In this document: piece by piece, positions 55,025 through 62,046 of the stretch | How positions within the stretch are numbered: position 1 is the stretch's first letter | Layout of the letters: each line of letters begins with the position of its first letter | Translations under genes and position numbers: made by a program | The notes under the pieces: generated by a model | Databases searched by the model: none | Told to the model about the DNA's origin: nothing | The model's input: only the letters and a program-made list of their open reading frames with translations | From: Demequina capsici | Lineage (GTDB): Bacteria > Actinomycetota > Actinomycetes > Actinomycetales > Demequinaceae | Length of the DNA: 64,000 nucleotides | Assembly (NCBI RefSeq): GCF_032102965.1 | Contig: NZ_CP134880.1 | Location: 310,001 to 374,000 of the forward strand | Direction of reading: 5' to 3'

Positions 55025-55882
55025 GTGAGCAACGGCGAGAGCGCGACATGCGTGTGGCGCGTGCGATGGTGGATCAGGGTCGGCCTCGTAGCGTTCTGGG
55101 TGCTTCTGGCCTGGCAGTTGTATCTCGACTACGGTTTCGTGGCTGCCGGTGAGATGGACCCGGTCGAGATCCGAAATGGGTGGATTTTTCAGGTCGGGTT
55201 CGCGCTAGTGATCTGGTCCGTGACGTTCCGTCCGTACATCGCGGTCGGGCCGCATGAGGTGGTGGTGCAAGGGGTGACCCGGCGTCGGGTCTTCGCCAAG
55301 GACGCGCTGGTCGAGGTCGAGCCGACTGCGTATGGCCTGCGGTTCCTGGATTCTGAAGGGCGTAGCTTCACGAGTCTCGTATGCCAGAACACCTGGGCGC
55401 GCAACGAGCCGCGGTGGTGCGATGTCGCGGAGGCGGCGCTCGGCGAGCGGTCCCGGCCCTGGCGAGGTCGCGACACGCCTCCGAGTCAGTTCGCCGATGT
55501 TGCGCTCCGGGCTCGGCTTCTCGACGCGTCTTCTGGGCTGGAGGAGATCGGTCTCAATGCGGATGCTTCGGTCTGGCGTCTGCGGCGTTCTGCAACCGGG
55601 ACGGCACTGGAGCTTGAGGATTGGGCTGGGATGGTCCTTGTGACGTTCGGCGACGGCGACCACGTCACCGAGGTCATCGATAGCGAGTCGCTGGCTCGGT
55701 TGCTGGCGGTGTTCGGTCGAGGTGAGCTGACCGCGCGGCACTGGCGCTGGCGTTGGATGAGTGGCTGCTTCCTCGTGGACGCGGAGGGCGCGTCGCCCGA
55801 CGTGCCACGCAAAGAGACGCGGTTTGACCGTTGGATCGTGCGCCGTGCGACCTACGAGGTTGAGTCGGTGCCCGTTCTATGA
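55025..55882 (+). CDS. Island-encoded two-helix membrane protein of unknown function
   Basis: 285 residues. Two N-terminal helices (WWIRVGLVAFWVLLAWQLYL and a second around WIFQVGFALVIWSVTF) are followed by a compact domain (about residues 70-120: RPYIAVGPHEVVVQGVTRRRVFAKDALVEVEPTAYGLRF) with the look of a bacterial PH-like fold, and then an unrecognised 160-residue cytoplasmic part rich in Arg and Trp. The GTG at 55025 is favoured by the adjacent -10. It is not related to neighbouring host genes and has lower GC. A defence or surface-modulating role is possible but unsupported. Confidence 0.7.
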   Translation: MSNGESATCVWRVRWWIRVGLVAFWVLLAWQLYLDYGFVAAGEMDPVEIRNGWIFQVGFALVIWSVTFRPYIAVGPHEVVVQGVTRRRVFAKDALVEVEPTAYGLRFLDSEGRSFTSLVCQNTWARNEPRWCDVAEAALGERSRPWRGRDTPPSQFADVALRARLLDASSGLEEIGLNADASVWRLRRSATGTALELEDWAGMVLVTFGDGDHVTEVIDSESLARLLAVFGRGELTARHWRWRWMSGCFLVDAEGASPDVPRKETRFDRWIVRRATYEVESVPVL

Positions 55883-55900
55883 AGACGTCGCTGAGTGTGC

Positions 55901-56140
55901 TCAGGGCAGCGGATCAAGCAGCTGCGGGCGAGCTGTCATCGCATGGATGATGAGCTCGTTGCCGGAGTCGAACGTGAGGACGACGGTCTTCAGCAGGCGG
56001 CCGCGGGCGCCGAATCCGAGCCGCGGTTGGCGTGCGGGCGAGTCATCGTCGAGGTCCTCAACCCAGAGCGGAAACGAGGCGGCCTGGACCGCGTCGTCCT
56101 CGGAGATCTCGTGCTCCAGTGCTGAGACGTGGACCTTCAC
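55901..56140 (-). CDS. Putative toxin of a type II toxin-antitoxin pair
   Basis: 79 residues: VHVSALEHEISEDDAVQAASFPLWVEDLDDD, then RQPRLGFGARGRLLKTVVLTFDSGNELIIHAMTAR and a short end. The pattern His-x-x-x-His/Glu then a beta sheet ending IIHAMTAR resembles small toxin families with RelE/BrnT-like folds that are paired with ribbon-helix-helix antitoxins. GTG 56140 overlaps the antitoxin stop (GTGA). Toxicity is inferred from the pairing and size, not from a catalytic motif. Confidence 0.75.
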   Translation of the reverse strand: MKVHVSALEHEISEDDAVQAASFPLWVEDLDDDSPARQPRLGFGARGRLLKTVVLTFDSGNELIIHAMTARPQLLDPLP

Positions 56141-56400
56141 GCGGTGAGCTTGCCCAGCGCGTCGCGGATCAGGTCTGAACGCGTCTTGTGCTCTGCGGCG
56201 GCGCGCGCGTCGAGCGCTGCGACCTCGTCGGGCGTCAGACGCAGTGCGATCACCTGCGAGGCCTCTGCGCCACGGCCAGGGCGTCCCCGGCCGCGCTTCT
56301 TGAGCGCCCTCATGTCGTAGCCGCGTTCGGCCTCGGCGGCCCACGCTTCGATCTGCTCTTCAGTGACCGGGATGCCGTTGATGGTCTCTCCCTCGTCCAT
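56137..56400 (-). CDS. Ribbon-helix-helix (CopG-type) antitoxin
   Basis: 87 residues. The C-terminal part VIALRLTPDEVAALDARAAAEHKTRSDLIRDALGKL is a ribbon-helix-helix DNA-binding domain; the N-terminus (residues 1-50) is acidic then basic and should bind the toxin. It is the first gene of the pair and probably represses its own promoter at the dyad just upstream. Confidence 0.85.
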   Translation of the reverse strand: MDEGETINGIPVTEEQIEAWAAEAERGYDMRALKKRGRGRPGRGAEASQVIALRLTPDEVAALDARAAAEHKTRSDLIRDALGKLTA

Positions 56401-56407
56401 GAGAAAA

Positions 56408-56418
56408 TCGTAATACGA
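56408..56418. promoter_or_regulatory. Dyad at the toxin-antitoxin promoter
   Basis: TCGTA-A-TACGA lies 8 bp upstream of the antitoxin ATG in an AT-rich stretch, as expected for an RHH operator overlapping the -10 region. Confidence 0.5.
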
Positions 56419-56552
56419 AAATCAGGTGGCGGCCAGGGCTGGTCGAGTCACTTGCCCGCTACTTGCCCAAACTGAGTCGCGATCCGCAACTAGAACACCG
56501 TTCCGACCTTGCGATGCCTACGAGTCGTGCTGTGCATCGGGGTTCGAATGCC

Positions 56553-56596
56553 CTCGTCATGAATAGGTCAAGGGTTCGATTCCCTTGGGCGGTTCC
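56553..56596 (+). repeat. Right attachment repeat (tRNA-Thr 3' copy)
   Basis: CTCGT..ATGAATAGGTCAAGGG..TTCC continues to the acceptor end with three substitutions relative to 54890-54933. No 5' half of a tRNA precedes it, so it is an attachment scar and not a second tRNA gene. Confidence 0.85.
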
Positions 56597-56673
56597 CACA
56601 CGAACGACCCGGTCTCGGTTGGCGGGTTCTAGCGATCCCCGCAACACCCTGACTTGAGGGAGCTGGGGGGATC

Positions 56674-56754
56674 GTGTCGTTTGAGGAGTTGAAGGCTCAG
56701 TTCTTCGAGGCACTGGAGCAGCGAGAGGGAGACATCTCGGCGGTTACTTGCTGA
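56674..56754 (+). pseudogene. 26-codon reading-frame remnant at island edge
   Basis: GTG 56674 has GGGGGGA upstream and encodes a short acidic helix (VSFEELKAQFFEALEQREGD...) that stops at 56754 where the S4-protein gene ends. The start signals look real but the product is truncated; perhaps the 5' end of a lost helix-turn-helix or transposase gene. Weak call. Confidence 0.3.
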
Positions 56755-56971
56755 CGCGGGCGCCGCGTCCGCGCAAGGTCACGATGTCGCCAGCCTGAAG
56801 CTGCCGCCCGCGCCGCAGGTCGACCTCGCCGTTCAGCCGCACCTCGCCCGCGCGGATCGCGTCCTTCGCCTCCCCACCGGAGTCGACGAGCCCGGCGAGC
56901 TGGAGGAACTGGCCCAGGCGGATGCCTTCGCCGTGGGTGGGGACGTCGTCGATCGGAGCTGAGGTCGCCAT
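56744..56971 (-). CDS. S4-domain RNA-binding protein
   Basis: 75 residues; residues 18-68 (LGQFLQLAGLVDSGGEAKDAIRAGEVRLNGEVDLRRGRQLQAGDIV) form an S4 RNA-binding fold of the YaaA/YlmH short type. Likely binds structured RNA or ribosomes. Monocistronic, or the last gene of the copper-related row, 67 bp after the cupredoxin gene. Confidence 0.92.
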   Translation of the reverse strand: MATSAPIDDVPTHGEGIRLGQFLQLAGLVDSGGEAKDAIRAGEVRLNGEVDLRRGRQLQAGDIVTLRGRGARVSK

Positions 56972-57038
56972 GTCCGCATGTTAGCCGGGTGCGTCGCGCC
57001 CGTCGGTGCGGTCGCCGAGGCGCGAGTGTGTCGGCACC

Positions 57039-57611
57039 TCAGCGGACCACGAGCAGCGTGTACATGCCTGCGGCATAGTGGCCGTCGATGTTGCAGACGA
57101 GCTCGTATCGACCCGGCGCGAGGTCCAGCGTGACCCAACCGCTCGCCCCGGGCGTGATCCCTGAGCCCTCGCCCTCAGCGTTCGTGGCCGACGCCTCACC
57201 GAGGCTGTCGGACTCGTCCACGCTGCCGTCGGACAGCACGGGGCGCTGGCCGACCTGCTGGCCGTCTGCGAGGGGAAGGATCACGAGCTCATGGTCGATC
57301 GTGCCGTCGTTGATGAGGTGGAGGGTGACGGTGCCGGCGTCGACGCTGAGCGTCGACGAGCGGAGCATCATGCGGGTGTTGGCGCGGCCCATCATCATGC
57401 CGCGTCCGGACATGTCCATCGCGTACACGTCGACGACCGTGCCGGGGAGGTCGCTGTCATCGATCCTCTGAGAGTCGGTGCTGATCGCGAGTCGTGAGGC
57501 CGTGCTCGAGGTGGTGATGCCTCCGCCGAAGGCCCACGCCATCGAGGCGGCGAGGACGGCGACCGCGGCGATGAGGCTCGCGATGGTCCAGGCGCGCTCG
57601 GTGCGGGTCAC
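57039..57611 (-). CDS. Membrane-anchored cupredoxin (type I copper protein)
   Basis: 190 residues with one N-terminal helix (TIASLIAAVAVLAASMAWAF) and an exported cupredoxin domain. The copper ligands are His in DHELVILPL and the Cys-His-Met set in ELVCNIDGHYAAGMYTLLV (C-x4-H-x4-M). Met-rich MDMSGRGMMMGRANTRMML is an additional Cu(I)-binding candidate. GTG 57611 overlaps the SHOCT gene stop (GTGA), so the two are coupled. Probably transfers or oxidises copper at the outer face of the membrane. Confidence 0.88.
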   Translation of the reverse strand: MTRTERAWTIASLIAAVAVLAASMAWAFGGGITTSSTASRLAISTDSQRIDDSDLPGTVVDVYAMDMSGRGMMMGRANTRMMLRSSTLSVDAGTVTLHLINDGTIDHELVILPLADGQQVGQRPVLSDGSVDESDSLGEASATNAEGEGSGITPGASGWVTLDLAPGRYELVCNIDGHYAAGMYTLLVVR

Positions 57612-57892
57612 TTCGGCTCTCCGCGCGTCTCGCGGATGGCGTCGCGGGACGCTTTGTAGGTCTCGACGTCGATCTCTCCGGTGGCGAGTCGACGATCGAG
57701 GATCTCGAGGGCGGACTCGTTCGGCGGCTTCGGCGCGAGGGTCGTCGCCTGCAGAGTCGCGCTCGGCTGTGCGTTCCGGTGGGTCGCCAGGCGGATCGCG
57801 AGCCACACGATCACGCCGATCAGCGCCAGCCACAGGATGCCCATCCCGAACCATGCGAGGCCGCTACCGCCCGCGCCGTACATGCCCATCAT
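57608..57892 (-). CDS. SHOCT-domain small membrane protein
   Basis: 94 residues: a Met/Gly-rich start (MMGMYGAGGSG), one helix (FGMGILWLALIGVIVWLAI) and a C-terminal SHOCT segment (ALEILDRRLATGEIDVETYKASRDAIRE). Such proteins accompany copper and heavy-metal genes. ATG 57892 follows GAGAGGG by 7 nt. First gene of a two-gene operon with the cupredoxin. Confidence 0.9.
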   Translation of the reverse strand: MMGMYGAGGSGLAWFGMGILWLALIGVIVWLAIRLATHRNAQPSATLQATTLAPKPPNESALEILDRRLATGEIDVETYKASRDAIRETRGEPK

Positions 57893-57983
57893 GGTCGTGC
57901 CCTCTCGTGTCGTCTGCGCTTCACTCTGCGCGCATGCGGTGAAGGCGAGCCCGCGCGGACGGTGAAGATCTGATGAAGATGCG

Positions 57984-58032
57984 GCCGTCCGCGTCCGATG
58001 AGCGGCAGAGGGCGGCATCGGACGCGGACGGC
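57984..58032 (-). terminator. 17-bp hairpin downstream of cueP
   Basis: GCCGTCCGCGTCCGATG (57984-58000) and CATCGGACGCGGACGGC (58016-58032) pair perfectly with a 15-nt loop, 7 bp after the cueP stop. Confidence 0.85.
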
Positions 58033-58038
58033 GTGCGG

Positions 58039-58662
58039 TCAGGCGAGCTGCATCGTGGTGACGCAGGTCGCGTCGTCGCTGTTCCGTGTCGACACGTCCT
58101 GGGTGGCCGACTTGCCCTCGTGCTCGATCGTCACCGTGGCGTCGATGTCGCGCGGCAGCCACACGCCCACGAAGCCGTTGTCGAACGTGGTGCGAGTCTC
58201 GTCGACGAGCACCTCGCCGGTGGAATCGTCGGTGATGGTCATGTGCACGTCGGCGCCCTGCATCTCCCCGGTGCACGTGGTGAGCGAGTGGTAGTAGCAG
58301 TCGTGGTTCGAGGACTCGTACGGCGCGAACGAGACGTAGAAGGCGTCGTCGGGCATGGGCAGCGAGACCTGGGTCTGGTCCGCGGTCGTGATCACGAGCT
58401 CGTCGGGGCGGATCGAGGCGGTGAACGCGGTGGATCGATCGGTGAGCGGGGTTGCGTCCAGCTCGTCGATGATCTGACGGGCGTCGAGCCCTCCGAGTCC
58501 GAGCTCTTCCATCGCCGCGTCGGCGGCGGCGGTGCCTGGGACTGCGATGGTGGGCAGGTCGGAGTCGGCTGTCGAGCAGGCGGTGAGCATGAGTGCGGCG
58601 CTCAGGGTGAGGGCGGCGGTGAGGATTCGCGCCGGGGTGCGGCGGGTGTTGCGCTGAGACAT
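58039..58662 (-). CDS. cueP: CueP-type copper-binding lipoprotein
   Basis: 207-residue lipoprotein (AALMLTAC lipobox). The CueP hallmark DDAFYVSFAPYESSNHDCYYHSLTTCTGE with two closely placed Cys and His, plus the C-terminal Cys in DATCVTTMQLA, supplies the copper ligands. In Salmonella CueP protects the envelope against copper. AAGGA sits 6 nt before ATG 58662. The gene precedes a SHOCT/cupredoxin pair on the same strand but has its own terminator. Confidence 0.92.
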   Translation of the reverse strand: MSQRNTRRTPARILTAALTLSAALMLTACSTADSDLPTIAVPGTAAADAAMEELGLGGLDARQIIDELDATPLTDRSTAFTASIRPDELVITTADQTQVSLPMPDDAFYVSFAPYESSNHDCYYHSLTTCTGEMQGADVHMTITDDSTGEVLVDETRTTFDNGFVGVWLPRDIDATVTIEHEGKSATQDVSTRNSDDATCVTTMQLA

Positions 58663-58848
58663 GGGTGGTCCTTCGTATGTGACGGTTCTGTGTGGTCCGT
58701 GCCGCGCGACCGGGGGCCGGGCGGCGTCGCGACGTGCGCGGCTGAGGCTGCGCAGGGTCGCGTGGGCCGACGCGGGCAGAGCGGTGTGCTCGGGCGTCGG
58801 TGGTCGGAGCTCAGGTGGGATCGGGCGCAGTCGCCGGATCCGTGACTG

Positions 58849-59277
58849 TCACGTACGGCTGATCCCCAGGGCGTGCAGGTCCGGCAGCCGCGGCATCGTG
58901 GTGGGTGCTGCGTGTGCCACGAAGGTGCGCCGTCGGCTTCTGGTCGGCGCGGTCGTCGGCCGGGGAGCGAGGCGTGGGACCGCGAGGATCACCAGCAGCA
59001 TCAGCACTGTGGCGCACGCGAGCGCGGCGCCGCCCGCGGTCGGGCTGCAATCCTCGCAGCTGGTGCCTTCCGAGGGGTGCGCCCCGGGTGTCGCGAGGTC
59101 GAGCGGCTGCATCGCTGCCGGCGTGGCCATGGAAGCCGACTGGTGGTCCGCGTAGCTGCCTGCGTGGTGCGACAGCAGGCCGACGACGGCGGTGAGCGCC
59201 AGCAGCACGCCGAGCATGGCGACGCGTGCTCGCGCACGGGGGCGGGAGCGCCGCTGGGCCTGCCGGGTGCCTTTCAT
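58849..59277 (-). CDS. Cys/His-containing membrane protein of copper locus (DUF6153-like)
   Basis: 142 residues: a basic start, helix 1 (VAMLGVLLALTAVVGLLSHHAG), an outer loop with DHQSASMATPAAMQPL and CEDC (two Cys), helix 2 (ALACATVLMLLVILAVPRL) and a basic Pro-rich tail. The layout fits small actinobacterial proteins that occur in copper clusters. Ribosome site weak. Divergent from the DUF2871 gene. Confidence 0.75.
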   Translation of the reverse strand: MKGTRQAQRRSRPRARARVAMLGVLLALTAVVGLLSHHAGSYADHQSASMATPAAMQPLDLATPGAHPSEGTSCEDCSPTAGGAALACATVLMLLVILAVPRLAPRPTTAPTRSRRRTFVAHAAPTTMPRLPDLHALGISRT

Positions 59278-59340
59278 CGTCCGTCAGCCTAGAAGACGGG
59301 AGCGTGGCGCCGCCCGGGACGTGGGGCCTGCCCCGGCGCG

Positions 59341-59411
59341 TTGACTTTGTCGACACCCGAGTTGATAAGATGTCGACACGCCTGTCGACAACCTGCCGCC
59401 GGGTGTCGACA
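59341..59411 (+). promoter_or_regulatory. Promoter with four TGTCGACA palindromes
   Basis: Perfect TGTCGACA sites at 59348, 59371, 59383 and 59404. TTGACT (59341-59346), a 19-bp spacer and TAAGAT (59366-59371) form a promoter whose long spacer and -10 overlap sites 1 and 2; sites 3 and 4 lie in the leader. A dimeric regulator bound at several sites is likely. Confidence 0.75.
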
Positions 59412-59438
59412 GCCCCCGGTCACCCGAAAGGACCTCCC

Positions 59439-59903
59439 ATGCAACGACTGTTCACGGCCGCCTTCATCTACGCCATCGCCGGACTCGGCTCTGGCCTGTA
59501 CTACCGCGAGCTGACCGTCGCGAACAACTTCCCAGAGGATGGGCAGACGATGCTCAGCGGCGTGCACACCCACTTCCTCGCGCTCGGCATGATCGTGCTG
59601 TTGGTGGTGCTCGCGCTCGACAAGCTGTTCCGGCTCTCGGACAGCCGGCTGTTCGGCTGGTTCTTCTGGGTCTACAACGTCGCCCTGGTGGTGACCGCAG
59701 GCATGATGACGTGGCACGGCACGCTCACTGTGCTGGGCAAGGAGTCGAACGCAGCCATCGCCGGTACCGCGGGACTCGGGCACATGGCGATGACCGGTGC
59801 GTTCATCCTGCTGTTCCTCGCGCTAGGCAAGGCGCTCAAGCGGGATCGCCGCGTCGGTTCGGAGGTCGCCGAGGCGTCGAAGACCGCGGTGCTCGCGTCC
59901 TGA
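59439..59903 (+). CDS. DUF2871 membrane protein
   Basis: 154 residues with four helices. His-rich turns are at helix ends: GVHTHFLALGM, TWHGTLTV and GLGHMAMTG. This spacing of conserved His in a four-helix membrane protein suggests heme or copper binding; the family function is unknown. GAAAGGA is 6 nt before ATG 59439. It is the only gene after the TGTCGACA promoter. Confidence 0.9.
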   Translation: MQRLFTAAFIYAIAGLGSGLYYRELTVANNFPEDGQTMLSGVHTHFLALGMIVLLVVLALDKLFRLSDSRLFGWFFWVYNVALVVTAGMMTWHGTLTVLGKESNAAIAGTAGLGHMAMTGAFILLFLALGKALKRDRRVGSEVAEASKTAVLAS

Positions 59904-59958
59904 CCGGAGACGCGAGGATCTCGGTCCGTGCTGCGACCGGGGCCTTCCGGGCGCCGTC

Positions 59959-61131
59959 TCAGCCCAACGGCCACCCGGTGTAGCCCTCGGCGAGGTAGGC
60001 GCGTCCTGCCTCCGACTCGACCACGGACCGGAGCTCGCCGAGCTGGCGCTCGCGATCGAAGTCGGACGCGTCGGGGGTCGTGTGCAGCATGCTCGTCATC
60101 CACCAGGAGAAGTGCTGCGCCTTCCAGATGCGGTCTCGGGCGGCATCCGCCCATCCGTCGATGAGCGTGCTGTCCGAGCGCGTCAGGAGCGCTTCGAGCG
60201 CGCGGGCGAGCAGGATCACGTCGGCGACGGCGAGGTTCATGCCCTTCGCGCCGGTCGGGGGCACGGTGTGGGCGGCGTCGCCGACGATCGCGAGGCGACC
60301 GTGCCTCAGCTCCCGGGCGACGAAAGAGCGGAAGCGCAGCACGTCGCGCTGGAAGATCGGGCCCTCGACCAGCGTCACCCCGGGCACCCGCTGCTGCAGG
60401 ATGTCCCAGATCTGGTCCTCGGTCATCGCGGTCGGGTCGGTCTCGGGGTCGCACTGGAAGTACATGCGCTGCACGTCGGGGGAGCGCTGGCTGATGAGCG
60501 CGAAGCCGTGGGGCGAGTTCGAGTAGATGAGCTCCGGAGCGCTGGGTGCGGCCTCGCACAGGATGCCGAACCACGCGAACGGGTACTCGCGGAAGAGCCC
60601 GTCGTGGGAGCCGCTGATCTCGCGGCGGACCACCGAGTGGGAGCCGTCGGCGCCGACCACGAAGTCCGCCTCGATCTCCAGCGTCGTGCCGTCCGAGTGC
60701 TCGGCGACCACGCGGGGGCGGGTGGTGCCCCCGTCCTCGACGGCCATGGCGGTGACTCCGAAGCGGAGGTCCTGTCCGGCCTCGAGCCGTGCTGCGATCA
60801 GGTCCTTCAGCGCTTCGTGCTGCGGGTAGAGCCACACGGAGCGGCCGGTGAGGCCGGGGAAGTCGATCCTGTGGCCGGCCTCGTCGAAGCGGAGCTCGAT
60901 GCCGTCGTGACGCATCCCGACGGTGTGTGCCCGTGAGCCGGGGAGGCGCGCGAGCAGGTCCACGGTGCCCTGCTCGAGGATCCCGGCGCGGATGGTGTTC
61001 TCGATCTCGTCGCGCGAGCGCTGGTCGATGATGATCGAGTCGATGCCTGACTCGGCGAGCAGGTGTGAGAGCACGAGGCCCGCAGGTCCTGCTCCGACGA
61101 TGGCGACCTGGGTGGGGACTGTCGAGGTCAC
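59959..61131 (-). CDS. pobA: 4-hydroxybenzoate 3-monooxygenase
   Basis: 390-residue FAD enzyme converting 4-hydroxybenzoate to protocatechuate. FAD motifs VAIVGAGPAGL, VVGADGSHSVVR and IVGDAAHTVPPTGAKGMNLA in order, and the substrate-loop region RHDGIELRFDEAGHRIDFPGLTGRSVWLYPQ typical of PobA. GTG 61131 has AAAGGAG 5 nt upstream. It follows the iclR gene in the same direction after 123 bp. Confidence 0.96.
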   Translation of the reverse strand: MTSTVPTQVAIVGAGPAGLVLSHLLAESGIDSIIIDQRSRDEIENTIRAGILEQGTVDLLARLPGSRAHTVGMRHDGIELRFDEAGHRIDFPGLTGRSVWLYPQHEALKDLIAARLEAGQDLRFGVTAMAVEDGGTTRPRVVAEHSDGTTLEIEADFVVGADGSHSVVRREISGSHDGLFREYPFAWFGILCEAAPSAPELIYSNSPHGFALISQRSPDVQRMYFQCDPETDPTAMTEDQIWDILQQRVPGVTLVEGPIFQRDVLRFRSFVARELRHGRLAIVGDAAHTVPPTGAKGMNLAVADVILLARALEALLTRSDSTLIDGWADAARDRIWKAQHFSWWMTSMLHTTPDASDFDRERQLGELRSVVESEAGRAYLAEGYTGWPLG

Positions 61132-61222
61132 GGTGTCTCCTTTGGCACGGTGTCTTCGGTGGCGCCGCGTCGTCGTTGACGTGGCGCGTCGCCATTGTGC
61201 GGCGGTTCGTCGACCAGATTGT

Positions 61223-61246
61223 CACCAATTCCCGTTCAATGGGATT
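61223..61246. promoter_or_regulatory. Imperfect dyad upstream of pobA
   Basis: CCCGTTCAATGGG within AATTCCCGTTCAATGGGATT, about 95 bp from the pobA start, is partly palindromic and includes a -35-like TTGAAC on the minus strand. Candidate site for the adjacent IclR regulator. Confidence 0.3.
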
Positions 61247-61254
61247 CGGATCGC

Positions 61255-62007
61255 TCAGCTGTCGCGTGTCAGAGCACGCTCGACCTCGTGGGCAGCCCGG
61301 TGCAGCGCATCCAGAGCGACGCCTGTCGCCGCATCGCGCGGCAGCACGACGGACAGCGCCGCCGTCGCGCGTCCGGCGCGATCCAGCACCGGGACGGCCA
61401 CGCCGGTGGAGACCTCCTCGATGGACCCGGGCGCGATCGCGTGTCCGAGCCGCCGCACCTCCGCGAGCTTGCGGCGGACGACCGCAGGATCTGTCGGGGT
61501 CATCGCGGTCAGGCGCCGCAACTGCTGGGTGAGGACGCGCTCCTGCAGCTCGTGATCGCCGAAGGCGAGCAGCACCAGGCCCGAGGACGACGCGTGCAAG
61601 GGGAGCCGTCCCGCGATGCGGGTGATGTTCGCGCCGGCGTCAGGATCGCTGAGCCGTTCGAGGAACAGCGCCTCGTCCTGCTCGAGGATCGCCAGCTGCG
61701 TGTGCTCGCGCACGCGCGCCTGCACGCGCTCCATCGCGGGCAGTGCCGCCTGTCGCACCCGCAGCGCGAGCGATGACCGGGTGGCCAGCTCCCACAGTCG
61801 CAGGCCGACGCTCACACGGCCCTCGCCGTCGCGGTCGAGCAGCCCGGCGGCCACCAGGTCCGCGACGACTCGGTGGGCGGTGGACGACGGCAGGCCCGCG
61901 CGGCGTCCGATCTCCGCGGGGGTCTGCACCGTTCGCGTCGGTGTGAACGTCTCGAGCACGCGGACCAGGCGGCCGGTCACCGAGTCGCCGGAGGGGGAGT
62001 TCGCCAC
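61255..62007 (-). CDS. IclR family regulator
   Basis: 250 residues. N-terminal winged helix (TGRLVRVLETFTPTRTVQTPAEIGRRAGLPSSTAHRVVADLVAAGLLDRDGEG) and C-terminal effector domain (RIAGRLPLHASSSGLVLLAF, IAPGSIEEVSTGVAVPVLD). Probably activates or represses pobA, as PobR/PcaU-type IclR regulators do. GTG 62007 is chosen at VANSPSGDSV; only 39 bp separate it from the divergent nucleotidyltransferase-like gene. Confidence 0.93.
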   Translation of the reverse strand: MANSPSGDSVTGRLVRVLETFTPTRTVQTPAEIGRRAGLPSSTAHRVVADLVAAGLLDRDGEGRVSVGLRLWELATRSSLALRVRQAALPAMERVQARVREHTQLAILEQDEALFLERLSDPDAGANITRIAGRLPLHASSSGLVLLAFGDHELQERVLTQQLRRLTAMTPTDPAVVRRKLAEVRRLGHAIAPGSIEEVSTGVAVPVLDRAGRATAALSVVLPRDAATGVALDALHRAAHEVERALTRDS

Positions 62008-62046
62008 AGCCGCAGGATGCCACAGTGGGCGCGGTAGCCTCTGAGC

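Larger units (their letters stand above)
54890..56596. mobile_element. Small tRNA-Thr genomic island, integrase-less remnant
   Basis: A 1.66-kb segment between two near-identical 44-bp tRNA-Thr 3' ends. It holds a membrane protein gene and an antitoxin/toxin-like pair. Composition is visibly richer in A/T at third positions than flanking genes. No integrase, excisionase or replication gene is present, so it is a minimised or deleted island. Confidence 0.75.
56401..56743. other. 343-bp island border without an intact gene
   Basis: Contains the antitoxin promoter, two ACTTGCCC direct repeats (near 56449 and 56461) that could be arm-type integrase sites, the right attachment repeat (56553-56596) and a 26-codon reading-frame remnant (56674-56754). 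Nothing else is recognisable. Confidence 0.5.

Noticed and set aside
56553-56600. Second tRNA-Thr gene
   Set aside because: Only the 3' half is present; there is no acceptor 5' strand or D-arm upstream.
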